Notes: generated by a model from the letters alone, not told the origin. DNA of 64,000 bases from Lysinibacillus sp. JNUCC-52 (GCF_015999545.1 NZ_CP065546.1:620001-684000); one strand, 5' to 3'; positions 17,456 to 26,381 are shown, counted from the first letter of the stretch. Numbers and translations: made by a program.

Positions 17456-17470
17456 AATGAGGTGATACGC

Positions 17471-17590
17471 CTAATCTTGTGTTTTATTCCCTTTATGAAC
17501 ATCGATGTTGTTATTGATTGTAATCTTAATGTGTAAAAATGTTGGTAAAACACACGCAAGAACCAACAACCATGGCACTATTTTCTTCAT
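17471..17590 (-). CDS. 39-aa signal-peptide-like small protein
   Basis: The frame encodes MKKIVPWLLVLACVLPTF and then a short polar end rich in Asn and Lys. GGGAGAG lies about 5 bp upstream of the ATG, and a terminator follows at once. It could be an exported peptide or a membrane-bound small protein. No family recognised. Confidence 0.5.
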   Translation of the reverse strand: MKKIVPWLLVLACVLPTFLHIKITINNNIDVHKGNKTQD

Positions 17591-17689
17591 CAAGCTCTCC
17601 CTACTAGATAAAAATTATCTATTTTCTATATTTTCATTTCTTATATATATGATATTTATATAGTTGCCATGCATTGTGATGTTAAGTTA

Positions 17690-19378
17690 TTAAAACGTAC
17701 TATCAAAAAGATCTTCAGAAATCGCTTGGACAATATCTGCCTCCGCAAATTCCATCAGTTCACTTCTCGTAATATTTTGCTGCTGGATTAAACGATTTGA
17801 CTGAATTGTCACCAGCTTTTCAAATACATTTCGAATATAACGTCCGTTTGAGAAATTCGGGATTGTTTCAACAGGTATCTGGTTTAATTGGGATTTCATA
17901 TGCTGTGCAAAAGCATCGCCATAACGATAATCGTTATTTTTACATAGCATCGCAAATATTTCATATAACTCATCTGTGCTAAAGTTATCAAATTGCACAA
18001 AATGATTAAAGCGCGATTTGAATCCTGGATTAGCTTGTAAAAATTCCTCCATGAGCTCTGTATAGCCTGCCACAATGATAACTAAATCATCGCGTAAATC
18101 TTCCATTGCTTTTAATAAGCTATCAATCGCCTCTTTACCAAATGCATCCTGCTTATCATTAATTAATGAATAAGCTTCGTCAATAAATAACACGCCACCT
18201 GTTGCCTTTTTCACCACTTCTTGTACTTTTAGGGCTGTTTGACCAACATAGCCCGCTACGAGCCCTGCACGATCTGTCTCAACGAAATGGCCACTGGACA
18301 ATACGCCAAGATGTTTGTAAATTTGACCAATAATGCGAGCGACCGTTGTTTTTCCAGTTCCAGGGTTTCCCGAGAATACGAGATGATACGTTATAGGGAA
18401 GCTCGTTAAGCCATGGTCAACACGTAAGCTTTGAATTTTAATAAAGTTGATTAAATTATGTAATTCCTTTTTTGCATTTGGAAGCCCTACAAGCCCATCT
18501 AATTGCGCCTGTAGTTTAGCTATTTCTCTCTCTATTTCTGGTGTAATGCGCAAACGCTCACCGTTGATAAATTCTCCACTATAAATGATTTTGCCTTCTT
18601 CATTATAATAATCGCCACGACCATGCTTTAGCCCGTTGACAAGGTCGCCATTATAGGATGCTTGTCCATTGCTATAATAAAGTGTGCCTTTACCTGTCAT
18701 AACATCCTCTTTAAAATGCCCTTCCGATTCAAGCACACCTTGTCTTGAAAAGACTTTCCCTTTTCCATGCTTCATATCTTCAAAGAAATAACCTTCAAAG
18801 TGTAAAGGCGTTACACCCGATTGAAGCTCCATCTCGGTAGGTGCCTCTGGAACATAATACAGCTTACCTGCCCCTTGCATATGGTTCCACATAAAATCAC
18901 CTTCGTATTGTAAAAAACCACTTGGATAATATTGTATACCCTTACCCTTTTTCATACCATGCACAAAATCCCCCTCAAATTGCGGTCGATTTAAGTGCGG
19001 ATATTGCTCACGACAATCTTTAAATGGTGCAATGACATCCTCTTCATAATATAAAATGCCATAGCCATCCATTAAGTCATTACGAAAATGTCCCTCATAA
19101 TAGACCTTTCCGTCTTTATATAAAATACCTGTACCTTGTTTTTTATTTTGGATAAATTCGCCTTGATAAACTTTTTGACCTTTTAAATACATAATGCCGT
19201 TGCCTTGCTTCATATGATTGACGAATTCTCCCTCGAATAACACCTCTCCCTCCTGATCAAAAATAGTCCCCTTGCCATCATAAATATCATGGCCAAAATC
19301 GTTTTTCTTAACGCCACCACGGTACATTATTTTCCCATCTGGGTAAAAAAGCTCTTTTTCTTGATGATTATAGTTCAT
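17690..19378 (-). CDS. MORN-repeat protein fused to a CbbX/SpoVK-like AAA+ ATPase
   Basis: The 562-aa protein has about ten MORN-type repeats (YxGexxxgxkhGkGxxy pattern, residues about 5-275). An AAA+ domain follows: LDGLVGLPNAKKELHNLI, Walker A GNPGTGKTT near 340, Walker B GVLFIDEAYSL, and arginine-rich sensor regions (GFKSRFNHF). The ATPase part resembles CbbX and SpoVK. MORN repeats in bacteria may bind lipid or act as spacers; their purpose here is unknown. ATG 19378 has AAAGGAAGG upstream. Monocistronic. Confidence 0.85.
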   Translation of the reverse strand: MNYNHQEKELFYPDGKIMYRGGVKKNDFGHDIYDGKGTIFDQEGEVLFEGEFVNHMKQGNGIMYLKGQKVYQGEFIQNKKQGTGILYKDGKVYYEGHFRNDLMDGYGILYYEEDVIAPFKDCREQYPHLNRPQFEGDFVHGMKKGKGIQYYPSGFLQYEGDFMWNHMQGAGKLYYVPEAPTEMELQSGVTPLHFEGYFFEDMKHGKGKVFSRQGVLESEGHFKEDVMTGKGTLYYSNGQASYNGDLVNGLKHGRGDYYNEEGKIIYSGEFINGERLRITPEIEREIAKLQAQLDGLVGLPNAKKELHNLINFIKIQSLRVDHGLTSFPITYHLVFSGNPGTGKTTVARIIGQIYKHLGVLSSGHFVETDRAGLVAGYVGQTALKVQEVVKKATGGVLFIDEAYSLINDKQDAFGKEAIDSLLKAMEDLRDDLVIIVAGYTELMEEFLQANPGFKSRFNHFVQFDNFSTDELYEIFAMLCKNNDYRYGDAFAQHMKSQLNQIPVETIPNFSNGRYIRNVFEKLVTIQSNRLIQQQNITRSELMEFAEADIVQAISEDLFDSTF

Positions 19379-19471
19379 TTTATTGCCTTCCTTTATCAAT
19401 TCAGTATATGCTCAATTATAGCGTGGAACAGAATACATATGTGTGAATTTTTAGAATTTAAGGAGAGTACC

Positions 19472-19900
19472 ATGAAAAAAATTTATAAACTAATTTTAAT
19501 TGTCCTATTCCCCCTAATTATCTTGTTTGTGACGACATCATTACTAACTCGAGATTCTACTTTCAATAAAGAAGTGATCGATCGGCTTGATATCGAAGAG
19601 ATTAATGAAATTGAAATTATTCGAGCATCTGATGAAAAAACAATTACGGTAACAGATGCAGATAATATCAGTAATATTATGCAGTTATTTAAGAACAAAG
19701 AAATTCGAAAAGTATTTTTTGCGAAGTCAGATTTTAAAGAGGCATACTGGTTAACATTACGAATTAATGATAATCGTGAAGTCGGCATTCGCCTTGATGA
19801 TTCAACACATCTATTTGTTTATTTATACGAGGAAAATTACATGAAAGACTATAAATTATTAGACAAACTGGATACTAAGTATATTGAAGAATTATTTTAA
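19472..19900 (+). CDS. Membrane-anchored hypothetical protein, DUF5301-like
   Basis: The 142-aa protein starts with a single helix (LILIVLFPLIILFVTTSLL) and has a small extracellular domain with IEIIRASDEKTITVTDADNISNIMQLF. That segment recalls DUF5301, a small mixed fold of unknown role. AAGGAG lies 7 bp before ATG 19472; the open frame runs further upstream into the antisense of the AAA gene and is not used. Confidence 0.6.
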   Translation: MKKIYKLILIVLFPLIILFVTTSLLTRDSTFNKEVIDRLDIEEINEIEIIRASDEKTITVTDADNISNIMQLFKNKEIRKVFFAKSDFKEAYWLTLRINDNREVGIRLDDSTHLFVYLYEENYMKDYKLLDKLDTKYIEELF

Positions 19901-19955
19901 TATACGATTAAAATTAGAATGAATCCTCAGTAAATCATGTGGGAACAGTACATGT

Positions 19956-19996
19956 TGTAAGACGCAAAAACCGCGCATTGAATATTGCGTCTTACA
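19956..19996. repeat. Perfect 12-bp inverted repeat
   Basis: TGTAAGACGCAA and TTGCGTCTTACA pair perfectly with a 17-nt loop, between the convergent genes 19472-19900 and 20034-20474. No T-run follows, so it may be a weak terminator or a structured RNA end. Confidence 0.5.
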
Positions 19997-20033
19997 CTGT
20001 GCCCTAAAGTAGTTTTATTGGCAAATAGCATTA

Positions 20034-20474
20034 TTAAACTAAATGTTTAACCATTGTGTAATAGCTACTTCCAGGGGGATAATCTTTTATTTCCCCAACA
20101 ACTATATAGCCTCTCGCTTCATAAAACGAGCGAGCTTGAAAGTCATATGTAGTTAACAATGCCTTTGTGGCCCCCATCCTTATTGCGGTTGCTTCCGCTT
20201 GTAACAACAATTTTTCACCTAATCCTTGTCGACGATATTCCTTACTAAACCAAAACTTATTAATTTCGAGCCAATCCCAATAAACCTCCGCGGTTAATCC
20301 GCCAATCCATTCATTATCATTTGAAACAATAACATTTAAAGGCTGCACAGCTCCCACTTTTCTTATTTCTTTATGGTATCGAGAATGTTCATTATTAAAC
20401 TCTCTTAAACTAGTATTTAGAAATGTGACAAATGCTTCATGATTTTCTAATAAAACTTCTACATTATAATTCAT
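20034..20474 (-). CDS. GNAT family N-acetyltransferase
   Basis: The 146-aa enzyme shows the acetyl-CoA loop RRQGLGEKLL and the following helix, then ATKALLTTYDFQARSFYEARGYIVVGE, a typical GNAT C-terminal half. AAGGGGG precedes the ATG. Substrate unknown. Confidence 0.85.
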   Translation of the reverse strand: MNYNVEVLLENHEAFVTFLNTSLREFNNEHSRYHKEIRKVGAVQPLNVIVSNDNEWIGGLTAEVYWDWLEINKFWFSKEYRRQGLGEKLLLQAEATAIRMGATKALLTTYDFQARSFYEARGYIVVGEIKDYPPGSSYYTMVKHLV

Positions 20475-20570
20475 CGTTTTCCCCCTTAATACACTGCAAA
20501 GCTATCTCTCCTTCGTTTATCGTCCGATATTTCTACTAATTAAACTACCCTAGTCTTCATTCAACACCTA

Positions 20571-20756
20571 TCATTTTTTACGTTTCTTCACCGTCACTAT
20601 CGTTGCTATAACGATGGCTACCTTTCCTAGTAAAAGCAGTACGTAAATACTAAAAGAAATGAGCGATGGTAACAGCACTATCCACCACGACCATGTAATG
20701 ACTTCAGTTAGCTTTAGCACAATAAAGACAATGGTTAAAACTTCTGCTACTCCCAC
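20571..20756 (-). CDS. Small membrane protein
   Basis: A 61-aa product with two hydrophobic helices around WSWWIVLLPSLI and a lysine-rich tail. The WSWWxVLxP motif is common in small phage and bacterial transmembrane proteins labelled Fragile-X-F. The GTG at 20756 follows GGTGGTGAG closely; an upstream GTG (20777) has no better site. Confidence 0.5.
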   Translation of the reverse strand: MGVAEVLTIVFIVLKLTEVITWSWWIVLLPSLISFSIYVLLLLGKVAIVIATIVTVKKRKK

Positions 20757-20877
20757 AATCTCACCACCATTAATCACTTATTTAGTACAAAGTATAGCCG
20801 ATTCAACTTATTTATAGGAAGGCATTCTATGGAACATAGAGGTAAAAAATTCGTTTAAATAAAACAGGAGGGAATGT

Positions 20878-21189
20878 ATGGAAATAACCTTAACTATATG
20901 GTCACTGATTTTATTAATAGGTACCATTATTATATTTCTTATTGTCAGTTCATCCGCAACATTTTTAAACTTTTTTATCGTACATTTTCATTTTCATCCT
21001 TTGAAAGCTATATTGCTCCTAACAATAGGATGTTTCTTTCTAGCCCTTATTGGGATGAAAGATGTTAAAAATAGGGCTACTTTAATTATTAGCTATATTA
21101 CGATTACGATAACTAACGTTAGTTTTCATGGCAATTATCTCTTTTATATTGATTATTGGGCACTTGTTCAGTTAATTGGTTCTAGCTAG
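20878..21189 (+). CDS. Hypothetical membrane protein
   Basis: The 103-aa protein has three hydrophobic helices and few charged residues; a His/Phe cluster (HFHFHPLKA) lies between helices 1 and 2. AGGAGGG is 6 bp before ATG 20878; ATG 20874 is too close to it. Function unknown. Confidence 0.55.
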   Translation: MEITLTIWSLILLIGTIIIFLIVSSSATFLNFFIVHFHFHPLKAILLLTIGCFFLALIGMKDVKNRATLIISYITITITNVSFHGNYLFYIDYWALVQLIGSS

Positions 21190-21244
21190 TTGTGCAACCG
21201 CAGATACAATCATATGAATCGCTCGTTATTAAAACATATTAAAA

Positions 21245-21312
21245 AATGTTAATAATCCAATTATTAACATTTATCAGTATTTCATTGTCCCTTATTGTTT
21301 TACAGTTATAGT
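21245..21312 (+). promoter_or_regulatory. Palindrome and candidate promoter upstream of the ETX/MTX2-like toxin
   Basis: AATGTTAATAAT and ATTATTAACATT form a perfect 12-bp inverted repeat with a 3-nt centre at 21245-21271. Fourteen bases later a -35-like TTGTCC (21285) and a -10-like TATAGT (21307) are spaced 16 bp. The palindrome directly upstream of the promoter is a good operator candidate. Confidence 0.5.
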
Positions 21313-21423
21313 GAGGTACTTACATAAGTTGAGTATCAAAATAGAAATGAAGGAGGTTTACTTTTAGGTTAAGGTAGAAACTCAATTTAACTAAAAAGCA
21401 CCACTATACTAGGAGGGAAATAA

Positions 21424-22209
21424 ATGCAAACTCAGCTAATACGAGAGAAATTTTTATTTTCAGATTTACCTGCAATGAATTCAAGTTATGACAAAGTGAG
21501 AGAAGCATTCAAAGAAAAATTCAAAGTAAATCCAGATGGTATTGCAGTAAATAGCGAAACTTATTTTAAAGGAGTTACGCCTGCAATCACTGAGCAATAT
21601 GGCCACCCTTGCTACAAAACACTTGGTGACTTTACGTATACTAAGGGAGACGGGGCACCCCCTAAATCTGTCATAGTCGGTAGTAATATTGCTGTAAATC
21701 ATGGGGATGAAGCAGCCACTATGACTTTAGAAGTTCAAGGCAGTTGGCAAAGTCAACAAACATGGTCTACAGAAAGTACAACAGGCTTAACTTTCGCTTC
21801 TAAATTTACAATAGAGGGCTTTTTTGAATCAGGGATGGAATTCTCTGTTAGTACTACTATAGGGGAATCAAAAACTGAAACAGAATCAAAAACGGCAACT
21901 GCCAAGATAGAGGTAACAGTACCACCAAGAAGTAAGAAGAAGGTTGTAATAGTTGGGACATTAAAAAAAGAGACGATGCATTTTCGTGCACCGATTTTTG
22001 TCAATGGCATGTTTGGTGCAAACTTCCCTAAGAGAGTACAAGATCATTATTTTTGGTTCCTTAATGCGACAAGTGTACTCAAAAATACTTCTGGAGAAAT
22101 ATCTGGAACAATTAAAAACTCCGCCGTCTTTGATGTTCATACGGAGATTGGTAAAACAGAGCCTTTAACAGCTGAAGAATTAAGTGAATTTATGGCATTA
22201 ACTAAATAG
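21424..22209 (+). CDS. ETX/MTX2 family pore-forming toxin
   Basis: The 261-aa protein looks like an aerolysin-type beta-pore former of the ETX/MTX2 group. It is mostly beta, Ser/Thr-rich in the centre, with ASKFTIEGFFESGMEFSVST followed by TIGESKTETESKTATAKIEV, the expected amphipathic insertion hairpin (residues about 120-165). VPPRSKKKVVIVG then matches a conserved domain-III strand. No signal peptide is seen, as in some relatives that are released by lysis or other routes. AGGAGGG is 7 bp from the ATG. Related toxins of Lysinibacillus kill mosquito larvae; the target here is unknown. Confidence 0.78.
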   Translation: MQTQLIREKFLFSDLPAMNSSYDKVREAFKEKFKVNPDGIAVNSETYFKGVTPAITEQYGHPCYKTLGDFTYTKGDGAPPKSVIVGSNIAVNHGDEAATMTLEVQGSWQSQQTWSTESTTGLTFASKFTIEGFFESGMEFSVSTTIGESKTETESKTATAKIEVTVPPRSKKKVVIVGTLKKETMHFRAPIFVNGMFGANFPKRVQDHYFWFLNATSVLKNTSGEISGTIKNSAVFDVHTEIGKTEPLTAEELSEFMALTK

Positions 22210-22218
22210 CTTTACTTT

Positions 22219-22250
22219 ATCGGTGGGTTAACTCATACCCACCGATTTTA
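22219..22250 (+). terminator. Terminator of the pore-forming toxin gene
   Basis: ATCGGTGGGT and ACCCACCGAT pair over 10 bp and are followed by TTTTA, 9 bp past the stop. Confidence 0.8.
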
Positions 22251-22311
22251 CTATGACTTAGAATAAAGAGAAATCACTGATAGGACCCTTCAACAAAAAT
22301 TCAGGTCTACA

Positions 22312-22737
22312 TTAGGACAAAGCTTCGTTAAAAATTTGTCCGCCATCTTTTATATTAATTATTTTTAAACGATTCGTATTTTTAATAAAAATAGATTTAT
22401 AAAGCTTTGTGCCATTTTCATCGATAATTAATAAAATACGTTTATCACGGGTATCGGTTACCTTTTCAAAGTGAATGTCGTCTTTATTGTCGATTTGTTC
22501 GGTAATTTTGCTATATTCAGGTAATGAAGTCCATTCACTAAGGTCAATATTTTCCTTATCTTCACCTTGTACATTTTGTTCTGGCTGTACTGGTTGTTCA
22601 ACCTGGTCTTTTCCTTGTTGATTTTCCTGTTTCTCCTGCTGTTGAGAGGTATCCTGTTTTGTAGCCTCATCTTCATTATTGCTGCAAGCTGCTAACATTG
22701 TTACAACAGCACTTATTACTATCAATTTTTTAAACAC
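22312..22737 (-). CDS. Lipoprotein with Gln/Glu-rich linker
   Basis: The 141-aa precursor has a lipobox (MLAAC), a low-complexity linker (Q/E/K/N, residues 20-62) and a small C-terminal domain of about 75 residues. The start is GTG, 12 bp after AAGGAG; an ATG nearby ends at once. No known domain seen. Confidence 0.6.
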   Translation of the reverse strand: MFKKLIVISAVVTMLAACSNNEDEATKQDTSQQQEKQENQQGKDQVEQPVQPEQNVQGEDKENIDLSEWTSLPEYSKITEQIDNKDDIHFEKVTDTRDKRILLIIDENGTKLYKSIFIKNTNRLKIINIKDGGQIFNEALS

Positions 22738-22831
22738 GCTGCATTACATCTCCTTGTAGTCTCATAGTTTACGATAATCGCCTAATTATGCTATTATTTT
22801 TTTGTATTTTTAAGCATAAGGAGGAAATATT

Positions 22832-23062
22832 ATGTCAAATAACACAATGAAGTGGACCATTATTACTGCTGTTTTAACAGTATTTGTTTACATTGATGGC
22901 TTCTATTTGTGGGACATCTTTTATATCACTATTCCTTTAGCAGTTTTATCATCGATCATTGCGATGATAGTCACGTATAAAGAACTACGACCTGTCTATA
23001 TGCTTTTAAACGTTTTATTCACATTTATTGCGATTGTCGCTTTTTTTGTTTTAAACAAATGA
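22832..23062 (+). CDS. Small membrane protein
   Basis: A 76-aa product with two or three helices (residues 9-25, 29-46, 54-74) and a good AAGGAGG site. It is divergent from the lipoprotein gene. Function unknown. Confidence 0.6.
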   Translation: MSNNTMKWTIITAVLTVFVYIDGFYLWDIFYITIPLAVLSSIIAMIVTYKELRPVYMLLNVLFTFIAIVAFFVLNK

Positions 23063-23254
23063 CCTTACTATAGCTATCATTGATTTATGTTACACATAGT
23101 TCTTCTATCTGCTGTTTACCCAAAATCCATCTAGTTTACTTGCCCGTTTCAGCTTGAAATATAATTATAGCTTCCATATAGTTTAAGTGTAAATCAAAAG
23201 CTCTAATTAATAATCGTTTTAGGTCACCTATTAGTCACTTTTAGTAACAATAGC
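23063..23254. other. Intergenic region, nothing recognised
   Basis: No gene or clear signal is seen between the small membrane gene and the long imperfect palindrome that starts at 23255. Confidence 0.3.
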
Positions 23255-23342
23255 AAAAGACCCCCATCACTGAACCGCACCCCCGATTGTTAGACACAAT
23301 CTATCAATTAGGGGGCAGTTCATCACGGGGGTGGTCTTTTTT
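23255..23342. repeat. Long imperfect palindrome resembling two abutted IS3-type ends, acting as terminator
   Basis: The left part (TGAACCGCACCCCCGATTG, then TTAGAC) and the inverse of the right part (TGAACTGCCCCCTAATTG, then ATAGAT) are near copies, like the terminal repeats of an IS3-family element with almost nothing between them. An outer stem AAAGACCcCC/GGGGGtGGTCTTT ends in T6, so the structure should also stop transcription in both directions. Confidence 0.5.
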
Positions 23343-23383
23343 CAATACTACAAAATAGGTAAATTACGTTAGAAAAAATTAAT

Positions 23384-23845
23384 TTAACCCCAATATTTAT
23401 CCATTAATGACGTTGACCAATTTGGCTGTTTCACATCTCCTTTTGGTAAGAACTCTCTCATTACAGGTTTAATATCAATAATCGGAGTTCCGTCTATCGC
23501 ATCTAATCCTTTAACAATTAATGTTTTTTGTTTTATTTCTATTAGTTCTACAATAGTTACCCCCAATTTATTAGGTCTATTTTTTCCTCTTTGTGCAAAA
23601 ATACCAACCTCAGGATAATTTTTATTGTTTCTAGGATGCCTTGCATCGTACTGAATTTTTTCATCAGCAACCTTATCAAAATAAAAAATGATTTCCAAGT
23701 GAGAAAACTCGTCAACACCCTTTAAAGACAATTCATTAAAATTTTCTGTAAGTTCAATTGTCGACATTATTGAACCCCAATTATCATCCTCAATTTCTTT
23801 TCTATTATTATTTACAATCGCTACTGGCTGTATAGAGTATTGCAT
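23384..23845 (-). CDS. trmO: TrmO/TsaA-like tRNA-m6t6A37 methyltransferase
   Basis: The 153-aa protein carries the family core: FSHLEIIFYFD, ARHPRNNKNYPEVGIFAQRG, KNRPNKLGVTIVEL and GLDAIDGTPIIDIKP. TrmO uses SAM to methylate threonylcarbamoyl-adenosine at position 37 of tRNA-Thr. The length equals the catalytic beta-barrel domain alone. Some Bacillales relatives may act on other substrates. Confidence 0.8.
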   Translation of the reverse strand: MQYSIQPVAIVNNNRKEIEDDNWGSIMSTIELTENFNELSLKGVDEFSHLEIIFYFDKVADEKIQYDARHPRNNKNYPEVGIFAQRGKNRPNKLGVTIVELIEIKQKTLIVKGLDAIDGTPIIDIKPVMREFLPKGDVKQPNWSTSLMDKYWG

Positions 23846-23939
23846 AGTTAACTCTCCTCCCTTGAGACTTTATTTTGATAATTTCCACAAAAAAATCATT
23901 TCGATGATTAATGATTGGTCACTTGCTTAGTTTTCCAAC

Positions 23940-24875
23940 TCATTTGTTGGCACATAACTCTTTAAAATTACATCTCAAACAGCGCCATTTATCTTGTGTT
24001 TGCTCAAAATCTTCAAGATCTACAGGCTCGTTTGAAAGTATATCGGCTTGAAACTTTTTCATTTCTAAAACACTGTGTCGAAATGTATGTAAAATATTGT
24101 CCATATCGAACGATGTAAACATATATTGTTTGCGTTCCCCTGTCACTAAATATTCATTATAAACTTCGATTTTTTCTAATGAAACACCGTATTTTTGTTG
24201 GATATAATAAGCATAAAGTGCTAATTGCTGACGATCATCGTCTGATTGGCCACCTGTTTTCCAGTCAATAATAATCCATTTATCTTCTATATCATCGTAA
24301 TAATGAAAGTCCATCACGACAAAAACTTGCGTATCCTCAATTTTCATCGAGCGAAACTGTTCGGGCTCTCCAATTCGTAATGAGCCTGTATGCGCAGTAA
24401 TTTGTAAAAACGTCTCACTTAAAAGGAAGTTCGTAAATACCGCTTCTAAACGATTTTTATAGTCCGTAATTAGTTCAGCATTTAGCTTTCCTTCATAATA
24501 GATTTCCTGCATCATGTAAAACTTATTAGGTTTATGTCTCCATAAATCCACGTGGCGAGTCGAATCAATAAAGGCAGCATTTAACTGACCACGCGCACGA
24601 TTTACAAGCTCTGACACAGACGGTACTGTCTTCGTTTGCAAATAATCGATAATCGTTTGCTCGATTAATCGATGGACAATTTGTCCAAATAATATAGGCA
24701 TCGCTTGCAGCTTTTTTAAGCGATATACATGCTGGTGAAATGGTTCCACCTGATGGCTCAGCCATCCATTATGAGAAAAATAGTATTCATAGCCATATTT
24801 TCTGGCGCAGCTTGTTAATGTTTTATGGCGTGAAAGTGACCACGAAAATGTTGGAAAAGGTGAAATTTCAAACAT
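23940..24875 (-). CDS. Cas4/AddB-like PD-(D/E)XK nuclease with Fe-S cysteines
   Basis: The 311-aa protein has an N-terminal Cys (TSCARKYGYEYYF), a histidine motif (GQIVHRLIEQ), the nuclease core VVMDFHYYDD...WIIIDWKTGG and the QLALYAYYI motif. C-terminal cysteines (WRCLRCNFKELC) complete a likely 4Fe-4S cluster. This is the RecB-nuclease arrangement of Cas4 and AddB. No CRISPR array or helicase partner is nearby, so it is a stand-alone DNA-processing nuclease of unknown role. Confidence 0.8.
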   Translation of the reverse strand: MFEISPFPTFSWSLSRHKTLTSCARKYGYEYYFSHNGWLSHQVEPFHQHVYRLKKLQAMPILFGQIVHRLIEQTIIDYLQTKTVPSVSELVNRARGQLNAAFIDSTRHVDLWRHKPNKFYMMQEIYYEGKLNAELITDYKNRLEAVFTNFLLSETFLQITAHTGSLRIGEPEQFRSMKIEDTQVFVVMDFHYYDDIEDKWIIIDWKTGGQSDDDRQQLALYAYYIQQKYGVSLEKIEVYNEYLVTGERKQYMFTSFDMDNILHTFRHSVLEMKKFQADILSNEPVDLEDFEQTQDKWRCLRCNFKELCANK

Positions 24876-24886
24876 GCGAACCCTCC

Positions 24887-25627
24887 TTATAACTGTTGGA
24901 AGAAATCATAAATAAGTTGTAAAATAAGCACTATTGTTACAACACGTAACAGTATCTTGACTTGATTTGCCTTTACCTTTCTTGCAAGGACAATGCCAAT
25001 TTGTGCACCAATAATGGATCCAAGCATTAAAACGATTGTGAGCGGCCATTCTATTTTTCCAGTGGCAATATACGTAATGGCTGCCCCTGAGCACATCGCA
25101 AAAACGCCAACACGAGACAAGCCTACAGCTTTTATATAGGAAAGTTTTTCATGCGCATACGTATACAACGCCAATGTACTACTACCAGGGCCAAATAAGC
25201 CATCATAAAATCCTACGCCCAGCAAAATGGGTCCGTTTTTTCTATTCATTTTAAAGCTTTCTACTTCACCGAAATCAGCACCACCGATAAACGACATAAT
25301 GAGTGCGAAGCCAAGTAAAATAATAGCAATAAGCGTTAACGTCTGACCGCTCATAAAGGAAGCAAAGAGCCCACCCAATGTTCCACCAATCAAAGATACA
25401 AGCAGAACTGAACGCATTTCCGACCAAGACAATTCCTTTCTTTTAAAAATCGTATAAAAGCTAGAAAAAGCACTTACCATATTGGAAACTTTATTCGCTC
25501 CAATTGCTGAGTGAACTGGTACACCCATCAGCATCATTGTTGGTAATGTAATTAATCCACCACCGCCAACTAATGTGCCGATGACATTCCCTGCAATACC
25601 GATCACTAAAAATAAAACGTATTCCAT
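24887..25627 (-). CDS. TauE/SafE family membrane transporter
   Basis: The 246-aa protein has about eight helices and the duplicated family motif: GTLVGGGGLITLP...GVPVHSAIGANKVS near the N-terminus and GVGFYDGLFGPGSSTLALY in the second half. Members export sulfite, sulfoacetate or related anions. It precedes the nuclease gene by 11 bp in the same direction; a functional link is not evident. Confidence 0.87.
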   Translation of the reverse strand: MEYVLFLVIGIAGNVIGTLVGGGGLITLPTMMLMGVPVHSAIGANKVSNMVSAFSSFYTIFKRKELSWSEMRSVLLVSLIGGTLGGLFASFMSGQTLTLIAIILLGFALIMSFIGGADFGEVESFKMNRKNGPILLGVGFYDGLFGPGSSTLALYTYAHEKLSYIKAVGLSRVGVFAMCSGAAITYIATGKIEWPLTIVLMLGSIIGAQIGIVLARKVKANQVKILLRVVTIVLILQLIYDFFQQL

Positions 25628-25717
25628 CTAATCCTTCTTTCTAACCACTTGATATCAATCTTATGTTACAGTATAACAGAATCCTATTTTGAAAGAAGTC
25701 AATATCGAGGTGATCGT

Positions 25718-26221
25718 ATGCATGAACAACTAAAAACACCTACCCCAAAACTGTGTAAACAACTAACAATAATTGTGGCAACCATTTTTACAGCTGGCAT
25801 TACCGCAACTGTACTTCAATATCATAAACTCCCCTCCTCCATTCCAGTTTTACAAAGCTTTACGACGGACCATGCACAGTTCGGGCCTAAAATCGCTATC
25901 TTTTATTTACCATTTGTAGCGTTAATGCTCTTTTTACTTTTGCATTACTTGGAAATAAAAGCGGCTTATCCATTAGTACGTAAACATAAGCCTACCTTAT
26001 CTCATATCGAGCGACAAAATGGGATAATCACCTTCTGCCTTATGAAAAACAGTATTTTGCTGTATTTTACATACTCACTTTTCAATGATTTATCAGTGGC
26101 AATGGGACACAATCGTATTTTACAACAATGGCATGCGTATGGATTTCTTGCCTTGTTGTTTATCATCTTTATTGCGGGTATTATCCGTGGACTATACCTC
26201 CAACATAAAACAAAAAGCTAG
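25718..26221 (+). CDS. Membrane protein, possibly DUF1648-like
   Basis: The 167-aa product has four helices. The segment YHKLPSSIPVLQSF recalls the LPxxIPxHF motif of DUF1648/SdpI-related proteins, but the match is partial. ATG 25718 has GAGGTGAT upstream. A terminator follows immediately. Confidence 0.55.
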   Translation: MHEQLKTPTPKLCKQLTIIVATIFTAGITATVLQYHKLPSSIPVLQSFTTDHAQFGPKIAIFYLPFVALMLFLLLHYLEIKAAYPLVRKHKPTLSHIERQNGIITFCLMKNSILLYFTYSLFNDLSVAMGHNRILQQWHAYGFLALLFIIFIAGIIRGLYLQHKTKS

Positions 26222-26257
26222 CTGCACAATCACCTTTGTGCAACTAGCTTTTTTTAT
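26216..26257 (+). terminator. Strong terminator
   Basis: AGCTAGCTGCACA and TGTGCAACTAGCT form a 13-bp stem with one mismatch and are followed by seven T. It starts at the stop codon of 25718-26221. Confidence 0.88.
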
Positions 26258-26347
26258 AATAACACAGTGCCAAATTGCTGATTGTAGCGCCCCTTTTCCA
26301 TCATCGACTAATAACAAAAAAACGATAAAATTCGCCCATAAATCCAT

Positions 26348-26381
26348 TGACTGAGAATTATTCTCAATGATAAAATTTTTG
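26348..26381 (+). promoter_or_regulatory. Fur box within a sigma-A-like promoter
   Basis: TGAGAATTATTCTCA at 26352-26366 is a perfect 7-1-7 Fur palindrome. It lies between a -35-like TTGACT (26348) and a -10-like TAAAAT (26372), spaced 18 bp. This is the classic place for an iron-repressed promoter. The only gene visible downstream is the 19-codon ORF at 26417. Confidence 0.75.
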
